Notes: generated by a model not told the origin, from the sequence alone. Positions 1 through 9,000 are shown, numbered from the stretch's first letter. The stretch: DNA of 64,000 bases from G963691835 sp963691835 (GCA_963691835.1 OY829383.1:5146001-5210000), one strand, 5' to 3'. Program-made: numbers and translations.

Positions 1-1
1 C

Positions 2-295
2 CGCGCCGACGTGACGGACAACGGCTGTATCCGGATCCGGGTGATCGATCAGGGTATCGGCATCGCTCCGGATGCCATTCAACCGGTCCTGCAGCCCTTC
101 ACGCAGGTTGCCGACAGTCAGACCCGGAATCACGAGGGCACGGGTCTTGGCCTGCCCTTGGCCAAGGCGCTTATGGAACTGCACGGCGGCACCCTTATGC
201 TCGAAAGCACTCTGGGCGCGGGAACCACCGTTCACCTGATCTTCCCCGTCGAACGAACCGCGAAAGAAGGTGATCGGGCCTTTATCGCTCAATAG
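2..295 (+). CDS. Sensor histidine kinase, C-terminal fragment (ATPase domain)
   Basis: The reading frame is already open at the left edge and ends with TAG at 293-295, so only the last ~97 residues are present. They form the end of a GHKL/HATPase_c domain: the G1 box reads DQGIGI, the F box FTQ, the G2 box GTGLGLPLAK, followed by the usual HGG...S..G.GT strand pattern. This is the ATP-binding end of a membrane or cytoplasmic two-component sensor. The phospho-acceptor domain and input domain lie outside the window, so the signal is unknown. The following gene starts 12 bases downstream on the same strand. Confidence 0.85.
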   Translation, partial: RADVTDNGCIRIRVIDQGIGIAPDAIQPVLQPFTQVADSQTRNHEGTGLGLPLAKALMELHGGTLMLESTLGAGTTVHLIFPVERTAKEGDRAFIAQ

Positions 296-306
296 CTTCC
301 GCATGA

Positions 307-774
307 ATGAGACGTTCTCGATCGGCCATCGTCATGACACAGACAGGAATCTCAGTCCGCCTCGTCCGAAGGATCGCGCTGGCCATCGTCGGATTGGTTG
401 CTCTCGGCTCAACGCCGGCCCATGCGGGCTGTCCAGGGCTGCCGGGTGGCAAGGTGATGACCGCCACCAAAGGCACCCCGGTTAGCGTTCTGCTGCGAAC
501 AACACCGGAGATGGTTCCCATTGGAGAGCCGTTCACCGCCGAGGTCGCCGTTTGCGCTGACGGAGACGTGGAGATCCAACGCATCGAGGTCGACGCGACA
601 ATGCCGATGCACCAGCATGGCACGAACTACCGGCCCGAGATCGTTGAGACTGAGCCCGGCCGGTTCGAAGCAAAAGGCATGCTCTTCCATATGCCGGGGC
701 TGTGGCGGTTCGAAGTGCTCGTCTTTGGAGGCGATCGCCCAGCGATCCTGACACACGACCTGAACGTCGAATGA
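307..774 (+). CDS. Secreted YtkA/FixH-like protein
   Basis: A 155-residue protein with an N-terminal hydrophobic segment ending in AHA, consistent with a Sec signal peptide. The mature part is one Ig-like beta domain containing MPMHQHG and a C-terminal MPGLWRFEV motif, the pattern of YtkA-like domains found in copper/heme-related periplasmic proteins. The His-rich MPMHQHG may bind metal (inference). A second ATG at 334 would still leave a good signal peptide, so the start is uncertain. Its stop overlaps the start of the di-heme peroxidase gene (ATGA), so the two are probably translationally coupled and work together in the periplasm. Confidence 0.7.
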   Translation: MRRSRSAIVMTQTGISVRLVRRIALAIVGLVALGSTPAHAGCPGLPGGKVMTATKGTPVSVLLRTTPEMVPIGEPFTAEVAVCADGDVEIQRIEVDATMPMHQHGTNYRPEIVETEPGRFEAKGMLFHMPGLWRFEVLVFGGDRPAILTHDLNVE

Positions 775-1958
775 AACGGAGGCGACACCCGTTTCTTGCG
801 TTCCTGACGGTCGGGGCGGCCCTCATCTCCGCCGGCATTGCGTCGGCAGACAGCCTCCTGCTGACACCGGCAGAGGTAGCGGCTGTCATTCGGCACAGTC
901 CTTGGCCACCCCCAATCAAGAACGACCCGAGCAACCGGGCGTCGGGCTCCGATGCGGCACAGGCCCTCGGCCGGGCCCTGTTCTTCGATTCCCGGCTGTC
1001 CCGGAACGGCACCCTGTCCTGCGCAAGTTGCCACGATCCTGAGCAAGGATGGACGGATGGGCGCCGGAAAGCGGCTGGCCTTTCCCGCCTCGACCGCAAC
1101 ACCCAGAGCGTGATCAACAGCCGTTTTAACCGGTGGTTCGGTTGGGATGGGCGCAACGACAGCCTTTGGGCCCACACCATCGGCCCAATCGTGGACCCCC
1201 GCGAGATGGGGGCAGATCCGGCCGTGGTCGCCGACCTGATATCGGGCGACCCGACCCTGTCAGCGCTCTATGAAGAGACATTCGGCACAACAGTGAACGC
1301 GGCAGAGGAGGAGGACGTACTGGTCGGGGCGGCAAAGGCCATCGCCGCGTTCCAGGAGACACTCGTGTCCTCCCGTACACGCTTCGATGACTTCCGGGAT
1401 GCGCTCGCTCGCGGCGACGTCGCCTCTGCCGGGCGGTATCCGCAAGCGGCGCAGCGCGGCGCCAAGATCTTTCTAGGCCGAGGCAAGTGCGTCGTCTGTC
1501 ATGTTGGGCCATTGTTTTCAAACGGCGAGTTCGCCGATGCGGCCGTTCCTTACTTCATAGAGCCCGGACGGGTCGACTCTGGTCGGCATGGCGGCATCGA
1601 GAAGCTTCGGACATCACCCTACAGTCTGATGAGCCGACACAACGACAGCGCCGATGCCTCGACCGCCTGGGCGACCCGCCAAGTGAAACAGACCCATAAG
1701 ACCTTCGGGGAGTTCAAGGTACCCTCGCTCCGGCACCTCACCCTCACCGCGCCCTATATGCACAACGGATCTCTCGCGACCCTCGAAGATGTCATCCATC
1801 ACTACTCGAGCATCGATCTTGAGCGCCTCCATTCCGATGGTGAACTCATCCTCGAACCGCTGGGTCTGAACGCCCTGGAAAGTGCCGATCTCGCGGCTTT
1901 TCTTCGCACGCTCTCTCCTGAACCTGGGTCACGCGACACGCCCGCCCGCTACCGCTGA
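771..1958 (+). CDS. MauG/CcpA-type di-heme cytochrome c peroxidase
   Basis: A 395-residue periplasmic protein with a Sec signal peptide (cleavage near ASA-DS, residue ~27). Two c-type heme motifs are present: CASCH (Cys84, Cys87, His88) and CVVCH (Cys240, Cys243, His244). The spacing and the motif APYMHNGSLATLEDVIHHY near the C-terminus are typical of the bacterial di-heme peroxidase/MauG family, which reduces hydrogen peroxide or does long-range oxidation of a partner protein. The start at 771 is chosen because ATGA overlaps the stop of the preceding gene and a signal peptide follows at once; a longer frame back to 702 lacks these features. The partner may be the YtkA-like protein. Confidence 0.88.
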   Translation: MKRRRHPFLAFLTVGAALISAGIASADSLLLTPAEVAAVIRHSPWPPPIKNDPSNRASGSDAAQALGRALFFDSRLSRNGTLSCASCHDPEQGWTDGRRKAAGLSRLDRNTQSVINSRFNRWFGWDGRNDSLWAHTIGPIVDPREMGADPAVVADLISGDPTLSALYEETFGTTVNAAEEEDVLVGAAKAIAAFQETLVSSRTRFDDFRDALARGDVASAGRYPQAAQRGAKIFLGRGKCVVCHVGPLFSNGEFADAAVPYFIEPGRVDSGRHGGIEKLRTSPYSLMSRHNDSADASTAWATRQVKQTHKTFGEFKVPSLRHLTLTAPYMHNGSLATLEDVIHHYSSIDLERLHSDGELILEPLGLNALESADLAAFLRTLSPEPGSRDTPARYR

Positions 1959-2058
1959 GACGCTACGCAAACGCGCATTGGCAAGGGAAATGGGAGACGT
2001 GATACTTCCTGCGCCGCCGTCCCGTTTCGGAGCGGCCAACCCCACTTGTGAGCACACT

Positions 2059-3240
2059 ATGCACCGTGGATTCCCAACACGTGAGTTCGAGACCCGGTTG
2101 GCCCGCGCCCAATCGGCAATGGCATTGGAAGGCCTCTCGGCGCTGCTGCTCACATCCGAGCCGGACATCCGGTGGTTCACGGGATTCTTGACCCAGTTCT
2201 GGTTGAGCCCGACGCGGCCCTGGTATCTGGTGGTCCCTGCGGAGGGCAAGCCTATCGCCGTGATTCCGGGCATTGGTGCCGAAGCGATGGGCCGCACATG
2301 GATCGACGACATTCGAACCTGGTCGTCACCCCATCCAGATGACGACGGTGTCACGCTGCTGATCGACACGTTGGCTCAGGTCCTGGGCGGCAAGGCGGGC
2401 TCGATTGGTTTTCCGATGGGGCCGGAGACGGTGGCCAGGATGCCGCTACGGGACCTGGATCGTGTGCGTACCGGCCTCGCCGGCGCGCATTGGGCCGACG
2501 CGCATTGGGCCGACGCCGCACCGCTGATGCGCCGGCTCCGTCAGATCAAGTCGGAAGCGGAGATCGCCAAGATCGCTGAAGCCTGCCGCATCGCAAATGA
2601 CGCTTTCGACCGGATGCCCGAGATCGCAGGCGCAGGCATGACGGAGGTGGAAGTCTTCCGCACCTTCAAGATCGCCTGCCTGGAGGCGGGGGCCGATGAT
2701 GTTGACTACCTTGTCGGCGGCGCCGGTCCTGACGGATACGGGGACATCATCTCTCCACCGTCGATGCGCCCCCTTCAGGCAGGCGACGTCCTGATCCTGG
2801 ATGTCGGCGTGGTCTTCGACGGCTACTACTGCGACTTTGACCGGAATTTCTCTGTCGGCCCGCCGTCCGACGCGGCTCGGCAAGCCCATGAAGTGGTCTG
2901 GCAGGCGACGGAGGCCGGATTGGCAGCGGCCCGGCCAGGCTTGGCGTGCGCCGATCTTTTCCACGCCATGAACGCCGTGATGGCGCCGCATGCCGACCCC
3001 TCAGCGGGGGGTGGTGTTGGCCGGCTGGGCCACGGGCTCGGCATGGTTCTGACTGAGTTTCCGTCGATCGCCTCCTGGGACACGACAGTGCTTGAAGACG
3101 GCTTCGTCATGACCCTGGAGCCCGGAATGACCTGGGGTGGCCGGATGATGGTGCATGAGGAGAACATCACCATCACGTCGGACGGCGCACGCCTTCTGAC
3201 ACGCCGCGCGCCCCAGAAAATGCCCGAGCTGGCCACCTGA
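2059..3240 (+). CDS. M24-family metallopeptidase (Xaa-Pro aminopeptidase-like)
   Basis: A 393-residue protein: an N-terminal creatinase/prolidase-type domain (residues ~5-150, with LLLTSEPDIRWFTGF) followed by the pita-bread catalytic domain. All five usual metal ligands can be seen: Asp in LDVGVVFDG, Asp in CDFDR, His in GHGLGM, Glu in TLEPGM and Glu in HEENI. It is therefore expected to be a cytoplasmic di-metal aminopeptidase or dipeptidase, not creatinase, which lacks the metals. The start at ATG 2059 fits the family N-terminus; the frame is open further up to 1882 but that overlaps the peroxidase gene. A 15-bp in-frame tandem duplication lies in the interdomain region (2485-2514). Confidence 0.88.
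   Translation: MHRGFPTREFETRLARAQSAMALEGLSALLLTSEPDIRWFTGFLTQFWLSPTRPWYLVVPAEGKPIAVIPGIGAEAMGRTWIDDIRTWSSPHPDDDGVTLLIDTLAQVLGGKAGSIGFPMGPETVARMPLRDLDRVRTGLAGAHWADAHWADAAPLMRRLRQIKSEAEIAKIAEACRIANDAFDRMPEIAGAGMTEVEVFRTFKIACLEAGADDVDYLVGGAGPDGYGDIISPPSMRPLQAGDVLILDVGVVFDGYYCDFDRNFSVGPPSDAARQAHEVVWQATEAGLAAARPGLACADLFHAMNAVMAPHADPSAGGGVGRLGHGLGMVLTEFPSIASWDTTVLEDGFVMTLEPGMTWGGRMMVHEENITITSDGARLLTRRAPQKMPELAT
2485..2514 (+). repeat. 15-bp in-frame tandem duplication
   Basis: Two exact copies of a 15-base unit (2485-2499 and 2500-2514) inside the M24 peptidase gene. Each copy encodes Ala-His-Trp-Ala-Asp, so the protein gains five residues without a frameshift. It lies just before the linker into the catalytic domain. 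Confidence 0.95.
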
Positions 3241-3324
3241 GCGACTGTCCAAAGCGCTTACCCGATGCCGGCGGGGAGCGTGTATAGTCCCCGGCCAAAG
3301 TGACCGCATCCTGGAGACTCCCCA

Positions 3325-4083
3325 ATGGCCTTGGCCTTCGAAACTGATGAGGGCATCGGTACCAGAGCGACGTTCGGGCTGGTCGTGCTGAAGACCGACG
3401 AGACGATCGAGCACGAGTTTCGGCGGTTCATCCCGGACGATGGCGTGGTGATGTATCACTCCCGCGTCGAAAGCGCGCCGGAGGTGACGCCGGAGACCCT
3501 GGCCAAGATGCGGGAAGACTTGCCGCGCGCCGTTTCCATGTTGCCCGAAACCGCTCCATTCGACGTCATCGGCTATGGATGCACATCGGGCGCGACCGTC
3601 ATCGGTCCCTCCGGCGTTGCCGACGGAGTTCATCGGCATGTGCCCGGTGTTCGGGTGACGGAACCGCTGTCCGCCGCACGGGCCGCGTTCAAGGCAATGG
3701 GTGTCCGGAAGCTCGCTCTCCTTTCGCCATACATGGAGTCGGTGTCGGCAGCACTTCGGAGAGCTTTCGAGGAGTCCGGTATCGACATCTCGGTCTTTGC
3801 CAGCTTTGACGAAGAGCGCGAGAGCGTTGTGGCCCGTATGACGCCCAATTCGTTGCTGACAGCGATCGAGCGATCGGTCGGCGGCAAGGACGTGGACGCG
3901 GTCTTCATGTCCTGCACGAACCTCCGTATGGCGCCCGTCATCGCAGAGGCTGAGCGTCGGACAGGGGTTGCCGTTCTGGCAAGCAATCAGGTTCTGGCGT
4001 GGCACATGCTGCGTCTTGCCGGATTGGACCATGCGCCGCCGAAGGCGGGGCGCCTTTTCGCCCAACCGCTTGATGAGGCCTGA
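3325..4083 (+). CDS. Asp/Glu racemase-superfamily protein, maleate isomerase-like
   Basis: A 252-residue cytoplasmic protein of the aspartate/glutamate racemase superfamily, closest in motif pattern to maleate cis-trans isomerase and arylmalonate decarboxylase. The two expected catalytic cysteines are present in GYGCTSG (first half) and SCTNLR (second half), and VTEPLSAARAAFKAMG plus LLSPY match the maleate isomerase pattern. The start is supported by GGAGA eight bases before ATG. No other maleate or nicotinate pathway gene is nearby, so the substrate is unknown; a cofactor-independent isomerase or decarboxylase is the safest reading. Confidence 0.75.
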   Translation: MALAFETDEGIGTRATFGLVVLKTDETIEHEFRRFIPDDGVVMYHSRVESAPEVTPETLAKMREDLPRAVSMLPETAPFDVIGYGCTSGATVIGPSGVADGVHRHVPGVRVTEPLSAARAAFKAMGVRKLALLSPYMESVSAALRRAFEESGIDISVFASFDEERESVVARMTPNSLLTAIERSVGGKDVDAVFMSCTNLRMAPVIAEAERRTGVAVLASNQVLAWHMLRLAGLDHAPPKAGRLFAQPLDEA

Positions 4084-4158
4084 CGCCTCAACAGCCCAAG
4101 GCTCTCCTCCGCCCTTTGGGAAGCGCGCCATATTACGGAAGAGGATGCGAGGCCTGGG

Positions 4159-6174
4159 ATGAATCGGCATCTCTCGATCGTCGAAAGGGCCACGTCAAAT
4201 CTGGGCGCGCGGCAAGACCGGCCCTTCAAGATCTATGTGCCCCTTCACTATCCGGATCTGGCCGAGCGCATCCGGGCCGTGTCCATGGCGGCGGGGATTG
4301 CCGCAAAGTTCCGTCACTCCAAAACGACGTTCCAAACACCTGAAGTCACGCCCGAAACAACGGCGCTGCTGGCGACCTATCCTTTTGAGAAGCAGATCTA
4401 TCATGCGAAGGCGCCGGAGCGGCTTGCCCGGCTATACAACTTCTGGCCGACCGCGGACCTGTCGAAGGCGGACCGCTACAACGTGTCCCTGGGTCTCTGG
4501 CACGATTTCTTTCTGACCCCGTCCATGGTGGCGCGCCGGTCGCTTTCCAAAGACGACATCCACCCTCTCAACAGACCTGGGGTCCGTTCTGATGATTGCG
4601 AGGATCCGCTAGAGAGCGTGGGCCTCGATCCTGCTCTATGGGTTTTCCTGATGGAGACAGACCCCGAAGCGGTGAGGCCTTGGAGCGGGCATCTCGAAAG
4701 CCTGCGGGACCAGATCGTCGGCCCGTTGGGTGGACAGGTGTTGCGCCTCCGTCACCCTGGGCAAGAGCCTTGGAACCCAACGACCGGGTTCACTGAACTT
4801 GAGTACCCGGCCGACGATCTGGGCCTTCTCGCGTCCTGGGTCAGCCGGTCCTGCGCTCATCTGGGCACCGACCCGGTCGCCTCTGCTCTTGCACACGCCT
4901 ATGGGGTGGCGACGGAAGAGCCAGATCTGCCCGGCCACGTCCGGGACCAAGACGACGTCGCGATCAACGGCATGATTGGGCAGGTGAACCGGATGCTGGA
5001 TGACACGGCGGACGGCACAGAGTTCCGCAAGCCACATCCCCCCGGAAGTACTCCGACAAACGCGTTCCCGTGGCCGCCCCGAGTTGACGAGAGCGCTGAG
5101 GGGTCACGAAGGCGAACGTCAAGTACCGGCGACCCGGTCTTCCGCATGACCGCGCCGATCTTTACCCCGGCTTTTGGCGATGTGTTGATTGGGGTGAAGG
5201 TCGCGGCCTCCATCGCCATGAATTTCGAGCGGTCGCATACGATCTTTCTGGCTCGCCCGTCGCCGAGCTACATAGAAGACATCCTGGCGCTCTACCCATT
5301 CAGCTATGACGTTGTCTTGATCGACTCCATGTCCGACATCCCCGGGCTGCATGAGTTCTCGGACGGCCAGAAACGGGCAATCGCCTACGAGAAGCAGGAC
5401 TTTGTCGTTCCGCCAATGAAACTCGGGTCCGCGGACGTGACCGGCGCCTATGATTGCCCGTTACGGATACCAGACGCCTGGACAACCAGCCTCGAAGAAC
5501 AATTCGCCGAGACGGGCGTCGACCGCGACCGGTGGTTCTGCTGCCTGCACTATCGCGAGCCCAACTATGCCCATAAGACCATCTCCAACCTGAGGGACGT
5601 AGACCCAACCAACTACCTTCTCTTGAGAGATTTCATCATCGACGAGCTTGGCGGACAGGTTGTCCGGCTCGGGCATCCGGAAATGGCCGTATGGCCGGAA
5701 AGACCGGGATTCGTTGATCTGTCGAGGCGGGCTGAGTCCTGGAGACTACAGTTCCACGCCATGACCCGGGCCAGGTTCTTTATTGGCTCAGGTTCCGGTG
5801 CGACATGCGTTGCCATGGCGTTCAACGTTCCATCCGCCCATACGGACATCGGCGATTTTTATACAGGCAGAAAAGGTGATCTCATCCTCTCCCATGAAAT
5901 CGCAACACCGGACGGAGAGCGACTGATGCAGCAGCCGCTCGCGGAGTCCGGACTGTTCTCGATTGTTGACCTCGACATCCTTCAGGATCAGGGAACGGGC
6001 TATACGATCCGCAAGAACACGCCCGAAGAGCTGTTTGCGGCGGCCCGGCAGATCTTCGATCGCACCTCAAGCACGGGGACTTGGCGAACGCCTGCCGCAC
6101 CCATTTGGACAGGCACAAACGCTTTCACCTGGCCGCCGCGCCGTGACTATGAATTGGAGTTCGTCGACCTTTGA
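4159..6174 (+). CDS. TIGR04372-type putative glycosyltransferase with two tandem repeats
   Basis: A 671-residue cytoplasmic protein that looks like two copies of the same module. The C-terminal half (from ~330) has the features I associate with the TIGR04372 family: HYREPNYAHKT, LGGQVVRLGHP, RRAESWRLQFHAM and the nucleotide-sugar-site-like IGSGSGATCVAMAF. The N-terminal half (~14-310) repeats parts of it: LGGQVLRLRHPGQEPW, a WVSRSC segment and a terminal NAFPWPPR equal to NAFTWPPR at the end of the second half. The first half lacks the SGSGSG motif and seems catalytically degenerate. A role in surface polysaccharide or glycoprotein modification is inferred only from the family. Confidence 0.6.
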   Translation: MNRHLSIVERATSNLGARQDRPFKIYVPLHYPDLAERIRAVSMAAGIAAKFRHSKTTFQTPEVTPETTALLATYPFEKQIYHAKAPERLARLYNFWPTADLSKADRYNVSLGLWHDFFLTPSMVARRSLSKDDIHPLNRPGVRSDDCEDPLESVGLDPALWVFLMETDPEAVRPWSGHLESLRDQIVGPLGGQVLRLRHPGQEPWNPTTGFTELEYPADDLGLLASWVSRSCAHLGTDPVASALAHAYGVATEEPDLPGHVRDQDDVAINGMIGQVNRMLDDTADGTEFRKPHPPGSTPTNAFPWPPRVDESAEGSRRRTSSTGDPVFRMTAPIFTPAFGDVLIGVKVAASIAMNFERSHTIFLARPSPSYIEDILALYPFSYDVVLIDSMSDIPGLHEFSDGQKRAIAYEKQDFVVPPMKLGSADVTGAYDCPLRIPDAWTTSLEEQFAETGVDRDRWFCCLHYREPNYAHKTISNLRDVDPTNYLLLRDFIIDELGGQVVRLGHPEMAVWPERPGFVDLSRRAESWRLQFHAMTRARFFIGSGSGATCVAMAFNVPSAHTDIGDFYTGRKGDLILSHEIATPDGERLMQQPLAESGLFSIVDLDILQDQGTGYTIRKNTPEELFAAARQIFDRTSSTGTWRTPAAPIWTGTNAFTWPPRRDYELEFVDL

Positions 6175-6205
6175 GACGGCAGCGCCCCGCTCCAAGAGCC
6201 CTCGG

Positions 6206-7189
6206 TCAGCAAACGGTTAGCGTGTTGTCCCGCCATCGATAGGAGACCCGGTCCCGGAGGGGCCGCACGTCTCCCCTAAGGATCGCGTCGTCGGCATACC
6301 CGTTCTCAAAATCGAACCCGTAGAGCGCTATGTCGTCCGACCAGTGCCGGGTGACCAGATCCACAAGCTCCGGCGTGAAGGCCTTCCGATAATCGCCTTT
6401 GCCTCTGGCGTTCTGGGCCGGGCCCAGGGCTACGTTGAGCGGTACGGCCGAGCTCAACGCCGCAAGATCTTCCGCCAGGTGCTCGGTGCGGATGATCCAA
6501 TCGACCACCAGGTCGCCGGAGGGCTGAGCGAAAGGGAAGCTGAAGATCATGCGGCGGGTGAGCAACCCGCTCTCGGCCTCAACGGCCGTCTTTACGAGAC
6601 GGTCCAGATCAATACCCGCGATCTGAGATTGAGAATGGAAGTACGTAAAGATGTTCCGGACGGCTGAGAACACGAAACAGGGTGCCAATGCCTTTCGGTT
6701 CAATGGAACAATCCGTCCATTGGGAATGCCGCCCTGGAAATCCCGACCCTCGATACAGTCCTCGGCATCCAGCACCACGCGATGACCAAAATGGATGTAT
6801 GGCGCGGACGGTGCGGAGGAGGTGACGTACTTCCGGATACTGGTGCCACCCGTTGTCGGGAAATGAAGAAAGCCCGTAGGGCGCGACACGTCCAACTCGG
6901 TCAGGGCAACCTTGTCCTGTGCCATGAAGCTTTCAAAGAACACCGACGTAGGGAACGTCCGAAAAAGCCGCTTGTACAACGCCACATACTCCAAACGCCG
7001 GAACCCGGTCACATTCTTGGCGGCGATGAAGCAAAGCGCGGTATCCCGGCTGATCAGCGGATCAATCTTGTTGTCCTCAACGAAGCGAATGATCCCCGCA
7101 TAGTCTCTCTGCTTGCGAAGCTTGGTGACCGCGCGTTCGATCGCAGCGACGTCCGAAGTCGCCCCCCCGCCGTTTACCGGAGCGCTCAT
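6206..7189 (-). CDS. Sulfotransferase-family protein
   Basis: A 327-residue protein with the two PAPS-binding signatures of Golgi-type/bacterial carbohydrate sulfotransferases: FLHFPTTGGTSIRK (5'-phosphosulfate loop, residues ~112-125) and FVFSAVRNIFTYFHSQ (3'-phosphate site). The later IIRTEHLAEDL and the C-terminal FTPELVDLVTRHWSDDIALYGFDF are also typical. The first ~100 residues are helical and of unknown role. Its start codon overlaps the stop of the hemerythrin gene (ATGA), so it is probably the second gene of a two-gene operon. Acceptor substrate unknown. Confidence 0.7.
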   Translation of the reverse strand: MSAPVNGGGATSDVAAIERAVTKLRKQRDYAGIIRFVEDNKIDPLISRDTALCFIAAKNVTGFRRLEYVALYKRLFRTFPTSVFFESFMAQDKVALTELDVSRPTGFLHFPTTGGTSIRKYVTSSAPSAPYIHFGHRVVLDAEDCIEGRDFQGGIPNGRIVPLNRKALAPCFVFSAVRNIFTYFHSQSQIAGIDLDRLVKTAVEAESGLLTRRMIFSFPFAQPSGDLVVDWIIRTEHLAEDLAALSSAVPLNVALGPAQNARGKGDYRKAFTPELVDLVTRHWSDDIALYGFDFENGYADDAILRGDVRPLRDRVSYRWRDNTLTVC

Positions 7190-7782
7190 TCCACACCGTG
7201 TTTCAGAAGGACCGGGATCACGATGTCCTCTTCATCCTCGAGATGCCGCGATAAATGTTGCTCCATTGAGGCCAGCCATTCCAGGAACGCTTTGGCGCGA
7301 TCGTCTGCTGGATTCTGTCTCTTTACGGCGGTCAGTATCTCGTTCGCGTTCTCAGCAAACTGATGGATGGCCGCGTCGAGCGAGACATGGTCCTGATCCA
7401 GGAGGGCGAAGCCGCGCTCCAACGATGGTTCGAGACGAACCATCAATGGAAAGTAGTGTCTATCCTCCATCTGGTGATGGGTGTGCAGTTGGTTGAGGAA
7501 GAACCCACCGTATTGAGACAGCCGCTGCGCGAATTCTCTTTCCTCAAGCGTGCGGTCCAAGAAGGCGGTCGTAGCCCCTGACATCTCCGCCATCAGTTGG
7601 CGGAACATCCTGTGCCGGTCGAGCCAGAAAGCCGCCAAGCCTTGAAATCCGGGGTGGTCCGGCCAGTCGGGTCGCCCAACACCGTCCTCAATGGGACGAA
7701 TGTCAGCCGGAAGGGACGTCCTCAGCCCGAGGCGATCGTCATCTGACAGCGGCTTCGTGGCGCCGGACATATCCTCACTCAT
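7186..7782 (-). CDS. Hemerythrin HHE-domain protein
   Basis: A 198-residue cytoplasmic protein with a hemerythrin-like four-helix bundle. Candidate di-iron ligands are visible in DRHRMF, LHTHHQMEDRHYFP, DQDHVSLD and HLSRHLEDEEDIVIP. Such proteins bind O2 or NO, or act as iron/redox sensors; none of these can be chosen from sequence. It is the first gene of a minus-strand pair with the sulfotransferase, which overlaps its stop codon, and lies 15 bases downstream of the enol-lactonase-like gene, so the three may form one transcript. Confidence 0.85.
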   Translation of the reverse strand: MSEDMSGATKPLSDDDRLGLRTSLPADIRPIEDGVGRPDWPDHPGFQGLAAFWLDRHRMFRQLMAEMSGATTAFLDRTLEEREFAQRLSQYGGFFLNQLHTHHQMEDRHYFPLMVRLEPSLERGFALLDQDHVSLDAAIHQFAENANEILTAVKRQNPADDRAKAFLEWLASMEQHLSRHLEDEEDIVIPVLLKHGVE

Positions 7783-7797
7783 TGCGCCGCACGCGCC

Positions 7798-8616
7798 TCA
7801 GTCGGGGTCCAGCGCCAGGAGAAAACGCGTGATGATGTCAGCGCAGATCTCCGGCTGCTCGACGGACGGGATATGGCCACACTCCGGGAGTTCATGATAG
7901 GCGGCGCCGTCAATCAGATCCGCCAGGGAACGAACCAGCGCAGGCGGCGTCGCCAAGTCCCCTTCCCCGGCAATACAGACCGTGGGCACCGATAGGGCGG
8001 AGGTTGCTGCCGTCAAGTCCGCGTCCCGTATCGCCGCGCACGTCGCTGCATATCCCAGAGCAGGCGTCCGGGACAGCATTGCACGGTAGCCCGCGAGCTT
8101 CTCGGGATTGTTCTCCCGGAACGCCGGCGTGAACCAACGCTCCATAACGGCATCGGCCAAGGGCTCCAGACCGCCTTTCTCCACGGCGGCTATCCTGTCT
8201 GACCAGATCTCCGGCGGACCAATCTTCGCTCCTGTGTTGCAGAGGACCAAGCCCCGAACACGGCCCGGCGCCGCCGCGGCAGTTGCCTGAGCGATCATTC
8301 CACCGACCGAGACACCGCACACAACGAACGTCGTGAGCCCAAGATGATCCGCCAGGCCAAGCAGATCGGAGGCATAGTCCTGAATCGTCACCGATCCCGC
8401 GGGAAGAGCCGAGAGGCCGTGCCCACGCTTGTCGAAGCCGAGCAACGAGAAACGATCCGGCAAACGGGTCGCGACATCGTCCCAAACCGTCAGGTCTGTG
8501 CCGAGCGAGTTCGCGAAGATGACGACCGGCCCGCTCGGGTCACCCGAAAGCCTGTACCGGATCGTTGTGCCATTCACGCTGGCAAAACGCATCGGACCCA
8601 ATGTGTTCTCGGGCAT
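7798..8616 (-). CDS. Alpha/beta hydrolase, 3-oxoadipate enol-lactonase-like
   Basis: A 272-residue alpha/beta-hydrolase with the PcaD pattern: FANSLGTDLTVWD near residue 35, FDKRGHGLS at 61-69, the nucleophile Ser103 in GVSVGGMIAQ, an acidic residue in AGEGDLATPP, and catalytic His in CGHIPSVEQP. PcaD hydrolyses beta-ketoadipate enol-lactone in protocatechuate degradation. No other pca gene is in the window, so this may be an orphan copy or a related hydrolase. The start is supported by GGAAGGGAG directly before ATG. Confidence 0.75.
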   Translation of the reverse strand: MPENTLGPMRFASVNGTTIRYRLSGDPSGPVVIFANSLGTDLTVWDDVATRLPDRFSLLGFDKRGHGLSALPAGSVTIQDYASDLLGLADHLGLTTFVVCGVSVGGMIAQATAAAAPGRVRGLVLCNTGAKIGPPEIWSDRIAAVEKGGLEPLADAVMERWFTPAFRENNPEKLAGYRAMLSRTPALGYAATCAAIRDADLTAATSALSVPTVCIAGEGDLATPPALVRSLADLIDGAAYHELPECGHIPSVEQPEICADIITRFLLALDPD

Positions 8617-9000
8617 CCCACTCCCTTCCGACGGTTCATATCGACCGGAGCATACACGCTATCTTGCCGATATGGGTTCAGTCGAAAGATTGGATCCCCG
8701 AACACCATGTTTGCGCCACGACACTGGGGTAAGCCACGCCCAACGTGGCACCACATCAGTTGTCGTTTCAGGATTTAGAGCGCTGTTGCGACCGGCTAAG
8801 AGGATCAACGCGTGCTGAACACGACAATCGGTGATCTTTCCCTTGTCGCCGGAAACAGCCGCGAGCCGGCATCAGCAGACGTTCGGCAGGATCTTCTCAA
8901 GCCCAACGCCGAGATGCGGCTATAGGCGCCGGATGTTCGGCGCCCGCACCACACTTTGGGACAGATGACGGCCAAACGGCCATTCGCCATTCAACCGAGC
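8617..9000. other. Intergenic region without a supported gene
   Basis: About 380 bases between the start of the enol-lactonase-like gene and the end of the YHS gene. Short open frames exist on both strands, but none has a credible ribosome binding site or a recognisable protein. It must hold the promoter of the 8616 gene cluster; I cannot place it with confidence. Confidence 0.6.

Noticed and set aside
2059..3240. The M24 protein as the missing creatinase of the creatinine route
   Set aside because: Creatinase has this fold but lacks the metal site; here all five metal ligands are present, and the gene is 20 kb from the creatininase.
8344..8990. Small frames upstream of the enol-lactonase-like gene
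   Set aside because: Arg/Ser-rich shadow-type translations, no ribosome binding sites, largely antisense to the real gene.
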